From: Bryobacteraceae bacterium | Lineage (GTDB): Bacteria; Acidobacteriota; Terriglobia; Bryobacterales; Bryobacteraceae | DNA: 64,000 bases | Direction of reading: 5' to 3' | Assembly (NCBI GenBank): GCA_026129905.1 | Contig: JAHCHE010000001.1 | Coordinates: forward strand, 372,001 to 436,000 | Part shown: positions 43,139-51,861 of the stretch, in pieces | Numbering within the stretch: position 1 is the first letter of the stretch | Layout: every line of letters begins with the position of its first letter | Translations under genes and position numbers: made by a program | The notes under the pieces: generated by a model | The model's input: the letters and a program-made list of their open reading frames with translations, nothing else | Told to the model about the DNA's origin: nothing | Database searches by the model: none

Positions 43139-44755
43139 GTGCCTGACCGCCTCCGTTCGTTGCCGCCCCGTTGGAGGGCGGTCTGGCCCGTCGCCGCGTT
43201 ACTCCTGCTCGCCTTTCTAATCGACGCCTGGACCATCCGCACGAATTCCGTCACCTTCGACGAACTGGCCCACTTCCGCTACGGACGGCAGTTCTTCTCC
43301 CGCCAGCTCGACCGCTCCCGCGAACCGCTGCGCATGGACAGCAAGATGCCGGTCTCCGCCATGAATGTTCTGCCCCCGGCGGCCGGCGGCGTTCTGCAAA
43401 AGGCGGGCGTCGCGCCCGGCCTCGCGGAGCGTCTTGTCGACGTGCGCTCCGGACGCTACGTCACCGTGGTTTTCGCGCTGCTGCTGGGACTGCTCATCTA
43501 CCGCTGGGCCGGCGAGCTGTACGGCCGGACGGCGGCCCTGTTTGCGCTCGCCTTTTTCGTCTTCTCGCCGAACCTGATCGCGCACTCCGGGCTCATCACC
43601 ACGGAAATCTACTCGACGCTCGCCATCGCGGCGCCCGTATATGCGTTCTGGAAATTCGCCGCCAGGCCGAACAGAGCGTGGGCCGTGCTCAGCGCCTGTT
43701 CACTGGCGGCCGCTCAATTGGCCAAGGTCACTTCGCTCTATCTCTACCTGATCCTGCCCCTGATCTTCGGCATTCGTTGGCTCTCCCGCCGGCCCGCCAG
43801 CGTCCGGCCCAAGGCCGTCTGGCAGTATCTGCTTCTGCTCGCTGCCGCTCACCTGGTCATCATCAACGCGGGCTTCCTCTTCTATCGCTCGTTCACTCCG
43901 CTCTCCCAGTACGAGTTCAGCAGCCCCTCGCTGCGCGCCCTCCAGCGGATTCCGCTGGTACGGGACATTCCCGTGCCGCTGCCGTATCCCTACCTCGAGG
44001 GCATCGACCTGTGCCGGCATCACGAGCAGACCGGCGTCAATATCGGCCGGCTCTACCTGCTCGGGGAACTCCGGGACCACGGCGATGACGGGCCGCGCCC
44101 CTTTCCAAGCTACTTCCTGGTCGCCTACCTGGTGAAGGAACCGATTGCGCTCCAGGTCCTGCTGTTGTTGTCGCTGGCGCACCTGTGGCGCCGGCGGCGT
44201 GAACGGGACATCGCGAACCGGGAAGCGTTCCTGCTTGTCCCCTCGGTGTTCTTTTTCGTGTACCTTAGCTTCTTTTTCAACGCGCAGATCGGCATCCGCT
44301 ACCTGCTGCCGGCGTACCCGTTCCTGCTGATCATTACCGCCGCGCCATTCGCGCGGTGGGCGCGGATGGGCCGCGCGGCGAAAGGCGCTTCACTGGCTCT
44401 CACCGCCTGGCTGGTCGTCTCGACGCTGTCCTGGTTTCCGCACTTCATCCCCTACTTCAACGAACTTGTCTGGGACCGCAAGCAGGCATACCGGATCCTG
44501 GCGGACAGCAACATCAACTGGGGACAGGACCGGGATGCCGTTGCGCGTTACGCCGCCGCGCATCCGGACATCTCAGTCGAGCCGGAAACCCCGCGCAGCG
44601 GCTGGATCCTGGTGGATGTGAACAGCCTCGTCGGCATCCTCCACCGGCAGGATCCCGAACGTTACCGCTGGCTCCGGGAAAACCACAAGCCAGCCGGCCA
44701 CATTAACTACTCGCACCTTCTGTTTCACGTGCCGGCGAATGCGGCCGGGCGCTAA
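43139..44755 (+). CDS. GT39-like integral membrane glycosyltransferase (3)
   Basis: The 538-residue protein has about ten transmembrane helices and a PMT-like N-terminal loop (TNSVTFDELAHFRYGRQFF) with the conserved acidic pair. A large periplasmic loop follows with MPVSAMNVLPPA. The segment ILADSNINWGQD near residue 455 recurs in related membrane glycosyltransferases. Sugar and acceptor are unknown. GTG 43139 lies six bases after the VWA gene, so the two may share a transcript. The third member of this type in 11 kb. Confidence 0.85.
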   Translation: MPDRLRSLPPRWRAVWPVAALLLLAFLIDAWTIRTNSVTFDELAHFRYGRQFFSRQLDRSREPLRMDSKMPVSAMNVLPPAAGGVLQKAGVAPGLAERLVDVRSGRYVTVVFALLLGLLIYRWAGELYGRTAALFALAFFVFSPNLIAHSGLITTEIYSTLAIAAPVYAFWKFAARPNRAWAVLSACSLAAAQLAKVTSLYLYLILPLIFGIRWLSRRPASVRPKAVWQYLLLLAAAHLVIINAGFLFYRSFTPLSQYEFSSPSLRALQRIPLVRDIPVPLPYPYLEGIDLCRHHEQTGVNIGRLYLLGELRDHGDDGPRPFPSYFLVAYLVKEPIALQVLLLLSLAHLWRRRRERDIANREAFLLVPSVFFFVYLSFFFNAQIGIRYLLPAYPFLLIITAAPFARWARMGRAAKGASLALTAWLVVSTLSWFPHFIPYFNELVWDRKQAYRILADSNINWGQDRDAVARYAAAHPDISVEPETPRSGWILVDVNSLVGILHRQDPERYRWLRENHKPAGHINYSHLLFHVPANAAGR

Positions 44756-44845
44756 CAGGGGCCACGGAATCGAGAACAATATCCCGCCCCGGCGCGTATC
44801 ATCGAAAAGAGGGCGCCCCCGGCGTTCCGGAAAGAGAATCCGGCT

Positions 44846-45457
44846 TTGAACACGTTCGAACTGATAGGACTGGCGACAGGCCTCGGCTTTCTGGCCGGGC
44901 TGCGGCTGTACGCGACCGCGCTGACGCTGGGCCTGGCCATCCGCTTCGGCTGGCTATCGCTCCAGCCGGAGTACCAGCAACTGGACGTCCTGGCGAACTG
45001 GTGGGTTATCGCTCTTTCGGGAACCCTCTTTGTCGTGGAGTTTCTCGCTGACAAAATCGCCTGGCTGGACTCGATCTGGGATGCCGTCCACACCTTTATC
45101 CGCCCGCTTGGGGCCGCCGCGGTAGCCGTTGCGGCGGTCGGCAACATGGATTCCTCCGCCATGGTTGTCGCGGGTCTGGTGACAGGCGGCGCCGCGCTCA
45201 CCAGTCACTCCATGAAGGCGATGACGCGCTTCGCGGTAAATCACAGTCCGGAGCCGTTTTCCAACGCGGCGTTGAGCCTGGCCGGAGACGTAGTTGTCCC
45301 CTTCGGCGTCTGGTTCGCGATGAAGCACCCGGTACTGGTCGGGACGACGGTTATCGTGATCGCCGTTTTGTTCGCGCTGCTGTTCTTGAAGATCGTCCGG
45401 TGGCTGCGCCGTCGCGGCGCGAAGCGGGCCGGCAGACTGGCGCCGGCCCAAGCCTGA
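44846..45457 (+). CDS. DUF4126 family membrane protein
   Basis: The 203-residue protein matches DUF4126: ELIGLATGLGFLAGLRLYATALTLGLAIRFGW at the start, FVVEFLADKIAWLDSIWDAVHTFIRP in the middle and GLVTGGAALTSHSMKAMTRFAVNHSPEPFSN. About five hydrophobic helices are seen. The role is unknown. TTG 44846 is the start that keeps the conserved N-terminus. The gene stands alone between a glycosyltransferase and a convergent oxidoreductase. Confidence 0.85.
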   Translation: MNTFELIGLATGLGFLAGLRLYATALTLGLAIRFGWLSLQPEYQQLDVLANWWVIALSGTLFVVEFLADKIAWLDSIWDAVHTFIRPLGAAAVAVAAVGNMDSSAMVVAGLVTGGAALTSHSMKAMTRFAVNHSPEPFSNAALSLAGDVVVPFGVWFAMKHPVLVGTTVIVIAVLFALLFLKIVRWLRRRGAKRAGRLAPAQA

Positions 45458-45487
45458 GGTCGCGCGCGAGCCGTCGCGCCGCCCGCG

Positions 45488-46633
45488 TCAGACCGTCTTC
45501 ACCCAGCCATGCTTCTTATGGCTCTGCAACGCCTTCTCCAGGAGCTGCATGCCCCACAGTCCGTCTTCGAACGTCGGGTATTCCACCGGCGCCGAGGGAT
45601 CGGCCACCCGCCGGTAGAAGCGCTTGTATACCTGCTTGTGCGTGTCGTCGTAGCCCTCGCTGTGCCCGCCCGGAAGATCGGCGTAGGTAGCCGCCGCGCC
45701 GGCCAGCAGCGCCGGGTCCTTCATGATCACCTGGTTTGGTTCGTTGCGATTGCCGATCCAAAGCTGGTCCGGCGCTTCCTGGTTCCACATGACGCCCGAT
45801 TTGGTTCCGAAAATCTCCACCTGAAAGCGGTTCTTGCACCCGGCCGACATCTGGCTGACCGTGTACGCGCCCCGCGCCCGGTCGCCGAGTTGGAGCAACA
45901 CCGAGCCGAAATCCTCCGTGTCGATGGCGACTTCCTCGTAATCCTGCGGCCGCAGCTTCTTGCCCGCGAAGGTCTCGATAGCGACCTTCGGCTTCTTCCG
46001 CGTCTTGTGGAACGTCTGCATGTCGCAGCACAGCGCGGTGATGCGCAAGCCCGTGAGGTGCTGGATCATGTCCATCCAGTGCGAGCCGATGTCGGCCACC
46101 ACGCGCATCGGGCCGTTTTCCTTCGAATCGAGCCGCCAGTTGTAGTCGGTATCGTACAGCAGCCAGTCCTGCGAGTACGTGCCCTGGACAATCATGATCT
46201 CGCCCAGGTCCCCGCTGGCGATCATCTGCCGGATATGTTGTAGGACCGGATAGTAACGGAGGTTGTGATTCACGCAGTGAACGACGCCCTTCTTCTTGGC
46301 CTGGTTCAGCATGTCCTTCGCTTCGGACGCCGACATGGCCAGCGGCTTTTCGCACAGTACGTGCTTGCCGGCCTTGATCGCCGCTTTGGAAACCGGCGCA
46401 TGCAGCGCGTTCGGCGTGCACACGTGGACGGCTTCAATCTCAGGATCGGAGATCAGGTCCATGTAATTGTCCGTCGCTCTCTCGACGCCGGTGGCCCTGC
46501 TGAACCGCTCCGCTTCCTCCTTGGAAATCGCCGCGACGCCTGCCACTTCGACGTTGCCCAACCGCCGGATTCCCTCGGTATGGACCCTGCCCATGAATCC
46601 GGCGCCGATAACCGCAGTCTTGATCTTGCGCAT
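45488..46633 (-). CDS. Gfo/Idh/MocA-family oxidoreductase
   Basis: The 381-residue enzyme has the Rossmann motif VIGAGFMGRVHTEG at its N-terminus, the catalytic EKPLAM motif near residue 97 and a C-terminal dimerisation domain (HWMDMIQHLTGLRI; GGHSEGYDDTHKQVYKRFY). These enzymes oxidise sugars or inositols with NAD(P). A strong ribosome site (GGAGG) precedes ATG 46633, so the longer open frame to 46723 is not used. No pathway is evident from neighbours. The GGHSEGY segment is common in dehydrogenases of planctomycetes and acidobacteria. Confidence 0.9.
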   Translation of the reverse strand: MRKIKTAVIGAGFMGRVHTEGIRRLGNVEVAGVAAISKEEAERFSRATGVERATDNYMDLISDPEIEAVHVCTPNALHAPVSKAAIKAGKHVLCEKPLAMSASEAKDMLNQAKKKGVVHCVNHNLRYYPVLQHIRQMIASGDLGEIMIVQGTYSQDWLLYDTDYNWRLDSKENGPMRVVADIGSHWMDMIQHLTGLRITALCCDMQTFHKTRKKPKVAIETFAGKKLRPQDYEEVAIDTEDFGSVLLQLGDRARGAYTVSQMSAGCKNRFQVEIFGTKSGVMWNQEAPDQLWIGNRNEPNQVIMKDPALLAGAAATYADLPGGHSEGYDDTHKQVYKRFYRRVADPSAPVEYPTFEDGLWGMQLLEKALQSHKKHGWVKTV

Positions 46634-46800
46634 TGTTTTTCCTCCGCCCATGATTTGGATCGCTATGACATCGGGATTGCGCCGCGGCGCGCCAGCCTGC
46701 TCACGCGCGCCCGGCTTCCACACACTCTACCGCAATAGCCGGACGGCCGTACGGATTCCGGCGCCTCGCCCGATCAACGCTAACGCGTCCTCGAAAGGGT

Positions 46801-46809
46801 TGTTACACT
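46801..46809 (+). promoter_or_regulatory. Extended -10 promoter before the two-helix membrane protein
   Basis: TGTTACACT (TGn plus TACACT) ends 16 bases before ATG 46826, in the 192-base divergent gap after the oxidoreductase start. The rest of that gap holds no other recognised element. Confidence 0.35.
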
Positions 46810-46825
46810 CTAAAGGCTGCGCGCC

Positions 46826-47107
46826 ATGCGGGTGAGGATTCAACTGGGGAGCGGCCCCCGCGTCAGGCAGGATCGCGAACTCAAGCTGCGCCTCGCCGCA
46901 GCCGCCGCCGCGCTGTTGACTCCCGCCGCGGTAATGGCGGGAGCGTTGGCTCTCTGGGGGCTGGCGGCCGAGATGAAATGGACCGGGGAGTTCCCGATTT
47001 CGAGCGGCCCGCTGGCCCGCTGGTTCATCTGGATGGCCGCCGCCGTCGCGCTCCAGCTTTCCTCGGTTGCCCTAAACCGCTACGCCCGCGCCCACCACGA
47101 CGGCTAA
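46826..47107 (+). CDS. Small two-helix membrane protein, unknown
   Basis: The 93-residue product has a basic N-terminus and two hydrophobic segments (AAAAAALLTPAAVMAGALALWGL and LARWFIWMAAAVALQLSSVAL regions). No family is recognised. A -10 element upstream and the absence of an overlapping better frame support it as a real gene. It is followed after 51 bases by the four-helix-bundle gene. Confidence 0.6.
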   Translation: MRVRIQLGSGPRVRQDRELKLRLAAAAAALLTPAAVMAGALALWGLAAEMKWTGEFPISSGPLARWFIWMAAAVALQLSSVALNRYARAHHDG

Positions 47108-47158
47108 TGGCACGGCGCTTCCGCAATCCAGCGGTCCTGTTCATGGGAACATCTTCCT

Positions 47159-47533
47159 ATGCCCACGCAACGAACAGCCGCGCGAAGCTTCCGCGATCTG
47201 GTGGTCTGGCAAAAGGCGCATGAATTCGTGCTGGCGGTGTATCGATTGACGGGATCGTTTCCCGACCGCGAGAAGTTCGGACTATCCAACCAGATGCGCC
47301 GCGCCTCTGTTTCGATCGCAGCCAACATCGCGGAAGGTTTCGGCAAGCGCAGCCCCGCGGAGAAGGCCCGCTTCCTGAACATCGCGGAAGGCTCCTTGGA
47401 GGAGTGCCGCTACTATCTGATCCTGACCCACGACCTCGGCTACGGCCCGACCGACTCCTTAACGGCCACCCTCGAAGAAACCAGCCGCTTATTGAACGCC
47501 TACGCGCGAGCCATTCTGGCTTCAGGCTCCTGA
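47159..47533 (+). CDS. Four-helix-bundle protein (23S rRNA intervening-sequence type)
   Basis: The 124-residue protein matches the S23/IVP family: SFRDLVVWQKAHEFVLAVYRLTGSFP, then FGLSNQMRRASVSIAANIAEGFGKRS and LNIAEGSLEECRYYLILTHDLGY. The family was first seen inside 23S rRNA intervening sequences but is widespread as free genes; its role is not established, and some relatives accompany reverse transcriptases. Here it is a stand-alone gene, with paired hairpins just after its stop. Confidence 0.9.
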   Translation: MPTQRTAARSFRDLVVWQKAHEFVLAVYRLTGSFPDREKFGLSNQMRRASVSIAANIAEGFGKRSPAEKARFLNIAEGSLEECRYYLILTHDLGYGPTDSLTATLEETSRLLNAYARAILASGS

Positions 47534-47545
47534 CTTCTTGCTTCC

Positions 47546-47579
47546 ATATCCCGCAGGGATATCAAGTGCGAAGCACTTG
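47546..47579. repeat. Two adjacent short-loop hairpins between convergent genes
   Basis: ATATCCC-gca-GGGATAT (47546-47562) is followed at once by CAAGTGC-gaa-GCACTTG (47563-47579). Both have perfect 7-base stems and 3-base loops. They fill the 49-base gap between the four-helix-bundle stop (47533) and the convergent amidohydrolase stop (47583). There is no T run. They may act as a two-way transcription end or RNA-stabilising element, or belong to a dispersed palindromic repeat. Confidence 0.6.
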
Positions 47580-47582
47580 CAC

Positions 47583-49475
47583 TCAGCAGTCACAGCCCCC
47601 ATCGGCCCCGAACCAGCCACCCCCATGGCGCCGGCCTGGCGCCGCCGCCGCGTTGGCCCTGACCGTGGGCTTTCCCCTCCAGTAGCCGTCGCGAATACGC
47701 GCGGGGGACCAATCGGGGCTCGCCGGCGGAAGCGGTGGAGCGAGTTTGGCAAACTCTCCGGCGCCGTGCGCCACTCGCCCGGCAACCACCGTCAGCACCG
47801 ACTCGAGCTGCTTGATCTTCTCTTCCGGCACGGAAAAGTAGTCGTCGGACAACACAGCGAAGTCTCCCAGTTGGCCGGGCGCGATGGTTCCCTTCGTTTC
47901 CTGCTCGCCGGAAAACCACGCACTCCCGTGAGTCATCAGCCGGAGCGCTTCGCTGCGATCCAACCGGTTTGAACTCGGATACAAAGACATGCCGCCCACC
48001 GTTTTGCCGGATACAAGCCAATACAGCGCGACCCAGGGGTTATAGCTGGCGACGCGAGTTGCGTCGGTCCCCGCGCCCACGGGGATTCCCATCGCGAGCA
48101 TCTTGCGCACCGGCGGAGAACTCTCGCCCGCTTTCTTCCCGTAGCGGGCAACGAATGCTTCGCCTTGGTAGGCCATGCGGTGCTGAATGGCGATGCCGCC
48201 GCCCAGCGCCTTCACGCGCTCCAGGTTTCGGTCGCTGATCGTCTCGGCGTGATCGAAGAACCAATGCAGGTCTCTGAGCAGCGCCTCGCGGTTCACTTCC
48301 TCGAAAATGTTTAGGGCCCGGCCGATCGTCTCGTCATAAGTGGCGTGCAGTCGGAAGGGCCAGCGATTCCGGGCAAGCAGCGTCACCACCTCCCTCAGTT
48401 CGGCATCCATCCGTTCCGGCATCTCTGGACGGGGTTCCACGAAATCCTCGAAGTCCGCGGCCGAGTAGACGAGCATTTCCCCGGCCCCATTATGGCGATA
48501 CATGTCGTTGCCCTGGCCCGGCTTCACCAGCTTGATCCAGGCCGCGAAGTCGCCCAATTCGCGTTGGGGATGTTGGGTAAACAGGTTATAGGCAAATCGA
48601 ACAGTCAGAAGTCCGTTGCGGTTCAGGTCCTCGACGACAGCGTAATCTGCCGGGTAATTCTGAAACCCGCCGCCCGCATCGATCACGCTGGTCACGCCCA
48701 GCCGGTTGAGTTCGCGCATGAACTGTCGCGTGGAATTGACTTGATCCTGGTAATCGAGCTTCGGCGCCTTGGCGAGAGTGGAGTAGAGGATCAAAGCATT
48801 AGGTTTCGCGATCAGCAGCCCGGTGGGGTTGCCGTGCGTATCGCGCTCCACCTCCGATGCCGGAAACTGCGGGACCTCTTTGTCGTAACCCAGCGCGCGA
48901 AGCGCCGCCCGGTTGAGAAAAGCCCGGTCGTAAAGGTGCAGGATAAAAGCGGGCGTGTCCCCGGTCGCTTCATTGATCTCGGCCAGCGTGGGCATGCGCT
49001 TTTCCGCGAATTGCTCAGGCGTCCAGCCGCCGACCACTCGCGCCCACTGCGGCGGCGGCGTGCGCCTGGCTTGCTCCTTGAGCATCCGCAGGGCGTCGGC
49101 CAGGGATGGCGCCCCGTCCCAGCGCAATTCCATGTTGTAGTTAAGGCCGCCGCGAATCGGGTGCGTGTGCGAGTCGTTCAGTCCGGGAATGACGCGTCGT
49201 CCGCCGGCATTGATGACGTGCGTGGATTGCCCCCGAAACCGCAGCGCGTCGCGGTCTGAACCTACAGCCAGGAAGCGGCCGTTGTTCGCCGCCAGCGCCG
49301 AGGCGTTGGGACGGCTCTTATCCAATGTGGTGACTTTCCCGTTGAGAAGAATGAGATCGGCAACCTGATTCTGCCCCCCGGACTGCGCCGAAAGATCGTG
49401 TCCGCCGAACGCGAGACAAAGTCCGGGCGCAGTGCCGCATTTCAGGAAATCCCGTCTGGATTGCCGGTCGCTCAT
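47583..49475 (-). CDS. Exported amidohydrolase (YtcJ-like)
   Basis: The 630-residue protein has a Tat-type N-terminus (SRRDFLKCGTAPGLCLAFGG) and an amidohydrolase-3 fold: VADLILLNGKVTTLDKSRPNA, the metal site HTH in PGLNDSHTHPIRGGLN, and the late segment LRLMTHGSAWFSGEQETKGTIAPGQLGDFAVL that closes the beta sandwich. Relatives hydrolyse cyclic amides or N-acyl compounds; the substrate is unknown. The ribosome site GGAGGGG precedes ATG 49475. The Ala/Gly-rich last 30 residues are not conserved. Confidence 0.88.
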   Translation of the reverse strand: MSDRQSRRDFLKCGTAPGLCLAFGGHDLSAQSGGQNQVADLILLNGKVTTLDKSRPNASALAANNGRFLAVGSDRDALRFRGQSTHVINAGGRRVIPGLNDSHTHPIRGGLNYNMELRWDGAPSLADALRMLKEQARRTPPPQWARVVGGWTPEQFAEKRMPTLAEINEATGDTPAFILHLYDRAFLNRAALRALGYDKEVPQFPASEVERDTHGNPTGLLIAKPNALILYSTLAKAPKLDYQDQVNSTRQFMRELNRLGVTSVIDAGGGFQNYPADYAVVEDLNRNGLLTVRFAYNLFTQHPQRELGDFAAWIKLVKPGQGNDMYRHNGAGEMLVYSAADFEDFVEPRPEMPERMDAELREVVTLLARNRWPFRLHATYDETIGRALNIFEEVNREALLRDLHWFFDHAETISDRNLERVKALGGGIAIQHRMAYQGEAFVARYGKKAGESSPPVRKMLAMGIPVGAGTDATRVASYNPWVALYWLVSGKTVGGMSLYPSSNRLDRSEALRLMTHGSAWFSGEQETKGTIAPGQLGDFAVLSDDYFSVPEEKIKQLESVLTVVAGRVAHGAGEFAKLAPPLPPASPDWSPARIRDGYWRGKPTVRANAAAAPGRRHGGGWFGADGGCDC

Positions 49476-49650
49476 GGTCTCCCCTCCTGCCAGGTCATGC
49501 CGTGCCTCGGCGTGAATCGTTTCGAGCGGACGAGCCTTCTTCGCCCCCCAACCCCTCCGCACATGTTCAATCGTAGCCGATCCATAGTCATTGCGCCAGC
49601 ATATTGAAGAAGAAATAGCCCCCGCCAGAGTGGTCGATTATGGATACCTT

Positions 49651-49686
49651 CGCGAATCTCTGCGTTCTCCGCGTCTCCGCGGTGAA
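49651..49686. repeat. Short CTC(T/C)GCG-type tandem repeat in intergenic region
   Basis: The stretch reads as successive near-copies CTCTGCGTT, CTCCGCGT and CTCCGCGG followed by TGAA. Runs of this kind (on the other strand, GCAGAGACGCAGAG-like) are a known intergenic low-complexity repeat in many bacterial genomes. It lies in the 248-base gap between the TPR gene stop and the amidohydrolase start. I see nothing else in that gap. Confidence 0.45.
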
Positions 49687-49723
49687 GTCTCAGGAAAACC
49701 GCCGCTCAGATCGCCGGTCGCTC

Positions 49724-50734
49724 CTACCGCCGACGGACATCCGATTCCGAGGCGAGCGCCGACAGGTGTACGGAGGCGCCGGCGATGACCCGGTCGGGAT
49801 GGCGGGCGGCGATATCGCGGGCGCGCCGCTCGAATCCTCGGGCCTCCTTCTTCCGGCCGGTCTCCTTGAGCGCGGCAGCGTAGGTGAACAGGATTTCCGA
49901 AACCAGGGGATGCTCTTCTCCGTACGCCGCCTCGGCTAGGGCCAGCGCTCGGGCGGCCAGCGGCCCGGCCGATGCGGGGCGGCCCAGCAGCATCTGAAGC
50001 CTGGCGAGGTTGAGCAAAGGCCGCGACAGCCTCGGATGAATCGGCCCCAGCGTCTGCTCATCGAGCGCGAGGCCGCGCCGGGCGTAGTCCGCCGACTCCT
50101 CGAGATGGTTCGTCGACGCCGTCAGAACGGCCAGGTTGCCCAGGACCCCGGCCGCGTTCGATTTATAAGCGGCGCGATTGGTCTCCAACAGCGCGAGGGC
50201 GCGGAGGAGAAGCGGCTTCGCTTCGTCGAAGCGGCGCCGGGCCATGCATGTGGTCGCCAGATTGGACAGTAGAATCGCAACCTCGGGATGGTCCTGTCCC
50301 AGTTCGGCCAGCCCGATCTCCAAGGCGCGGCGCCGGAGGCGATCGGCTTTTTCGTACTGGCTTCCGAACTCCGTGTACAGGCTGGCGAGGTTGTCGAGCA
50401 GTTCGGAGAGAGTGCGGCGCTGGTCCGCGCGATGGTCGAGGATCTGAATGCCGCGGAGGTACGCTTTCTCCGCCTCGGAATACTCACCGAAGACGTGGCA
50501 GAGGTAGCCGATTTGACTCAGCGTCGCGGCAACCCGAGGATCGCCGGAGCCGAATTTCTCCGCCTCGGCCAGGGCGCGGCCGGCGGCGGCGCGGGCCTCC
50601 TCATACTCGCCGCGGGCGGAGAGCCGCTGCGTCTCCATCAACAGGCGCTCCCATTCGCTCGGGTCGAGGCCCCCGGCGCGGCAAAACGGCGCCAGGACCA
50701 GCGCGTGAAGCGTGAGAATGACGCACTTCGACAT
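49724..50734 (-). CDS. Exported tetratricopeptide repeat protein
   Basis: The 336-residue protein has a signal peptide (about 1-20, ending FCRAGG) and six to seven TPR units of about 42 residues, of the kinesin-light-chain type (HPEVAILLSNLATTCMARRRFDEAKPLLLRAL). It is probably a periplasmic protein-binding scaffold. The partner is unknown. ATG 50734 has AAGGGAGCC before it. The 124-base gap upstream contains an AT-rich stretch but no convincing promoter. Confidence 0.85.
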   Translation of the reverse strand: MSKCVILTLHALVLAPFCRAGGLDPSEWERLLMETQRLSARGEYEEARAAAGRALAEAEKFGSGDPRVAATLSQIGYLCHVFGEYSEAEKAYLRGIQILDHRADQRRTLSELLDNLASLYTEFGSQYEKADRLRRRALEIGLAELGQDHPEVAILLSNLATTCMARRRFDEAKPLLLRALALLETNRAAYKSNAAGVLGNLAVLTASTNHLEESADYARRGLALDEQTLGPIHPRLSRPLLNLARLQMLLGRPASAGPLAARALALAEAAYGEEHPLVSEILFTYAAALKETGRKKEARGFERRARDIAARHPDRVIAGASVHLSALASESDVRRR

Positions 50735-50858
50735 GAAAAAGGCTCCCTTGGCATTATGTAACCAAATCAGGCCTTTTTCTCTCTGATTGTCGAGGCGGGG
50801 AACGGCGGACGTGGCTGCGCCCGCCGATGATGGCTCAGTCTGAGAACCTGTTGGCGGA

Positions 50859-51722
50859 CTACGCGCGTATCCGCCGCATCGCTTTCAGACAGCGTTCGAC
50901 GGTTTCCATCGGCGGGTAGGCGGACCCTTCCTGCTCAATGAAGTAGTACTCGATGCCTCCGACGCTTTCGGCCACGTCGAAGATCTCCTTCCACTTCGCC
51001 GCTCCCTCGCCGAGCAGCACCTCAAAGCCCTTGCTGGGATCGGGCGACCAGTCCTTGACGTGCATGCTGGCGGTGCGGCCCGGGTACTTCTTCATGAACG
51101 CGATGGGGTCCGCTCCGACGCTGAGCGCCGCGCCGACGTCGAGCTGCAGAATTACGTCTTTTGACGTGTCTTGGCCGAGGATATCCATCGGAATTTTCCC
51201 GTCGACGGGCTTGAATTCCTCGCCGTGATTGTGGAATCCTGTTCGCATTCCGTGCGGTTTGAAGCGCTCGGAGGCCTGGTTCAGCTTCTCCGCCACTTCG
51301 TGCCAGCCCTTCGCGGTTGTCACGCGGCCGGCGCTCGCAAGGATCACGTGCTTGCTGCCGAGGGCCTGGTTGAGTTCCACCGTGCGCGAGAGGTTCTCCG
51401 GCAGCAGCGCCTTGTCGCTGTTGTGCGTGCTGACGCAGCGGATCTTCACCTCGTCCATCGTCTTGCGGAGTAGCCGCGCCTGCTCCGGCGTGTAGTCGAA
51501 GTATATGGAGTAGTTCTCCACCACCTCGTAGCCGATCTTCGCCACCTGCCGGACCGCGTCGTTCACGTCCTTCTTTACGTGATCCCTGACCGAATACAGT
51601 TCCAATCCGATCGGCACATGCTTTCGCGCCGCTCGCAGCATGCGGGGCAGACCCGCTGCCGCCGAGGCGCCGAGCGCCAGAAACGCGCGCCGGGATGGAA
51701 TGTCAGGTTCCGTTTGTCTCAT
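50859..51722 (-). CDS. Exported sugar phosphate isomerase/epimerase-like TIM-barrel protein
   Basis: The 287-residue protein has a Tat-type N-terminus (SRRAFLALGASAAAGLP) and a xylose-isomerase-like TIM barrel: PIGLELYSVRDHVKKD, YEVVENYSIYFDY, GMRTGFHNHGEEF with metal-binding His/Glu, LDVGAALSVGADPI and the closing YYFIEQEGSAYPP. Relatives act on sugars and inositols, often next to Gfo/Idh oxidoreductases (here 45488 is 4 kb away). The ribosome site AGGAG precedes ATG 51722, so the longer frame to 51863 is rejected. Confidence 0.88.
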   Translation of the reverse strand: MRQTEPDIPSRRAFLALGASAAAGLPRMLRAARKHVPIGLELYSVRDHVKKDVNDAVRQVAKIGYEVVENYSIYFDYTPEQARLLRKTMDEVKIRCVSTHNSDKALLPENLSRTVELNQALGSKHVILASAGRVTTAKGWHEVAEKLNQASERFKPHGMRTGFHNHGEEFKPVDGKIPMDILGQDTSKDVILQLDVGAALSVGADPIAFMKKYPGRTASMHVKDWSPDPSKGFEVLLGEGAAKWKEIFDVAESVGGIEYYFIEQEGSAYPPMETVERCLKAMRRIRA

Positions 51723-51803
51723 GATCTGGATCTCCTGATTCGATGCTCTGGCCGCCAACATAGCACAGTCGCTCCGCCGGTTTTTTGAACAAAAGCGCGC
51801 GGT

Positions 51804-51819
51804 TGTGACCACGGTCACA
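51804..51819. promoter_or_regulatory. CRP/FNR-family operator upstream of the molybdoenzyme operon
   Basis: TGTGACCACGGTCACA is a perfect inverted repeat (7-base arms, 2-base centre) and fits the CRP consensus TGTGA-N6-TCACA at all ten fixed positions. It is centred 50 bases before ATG 51862. A TTACAC at 51841-51846 could be the -10; the start site would then be about 51853 and the operator centre at about -41.5, the class II activator position. The regulator gene is not in the window. The 139-base gap divides this unit from the divergent TIM-barrel gene. Confidence 0.65.
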
Positions 51820-51861
51820 GCGCCGGAAGGCTCTCGAACGTTACACAAGGGATGTACAGCC

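Noticed and set aside
47159-47533. Four-helix-bundle gene as part of a 23S rRNA intervening sequence or retroelement
   Set aside because: No rRNA sequence, reverse transcriptase or template repeat is nearby; it is a free-standing gene here.
51775-51790. T-run (GGTTTTTTGAAC) as terminator
   Set aside because: No stem precedes it and no plus-strand gene ends upstream; the divergent TIM-barrel gene starts nearby.
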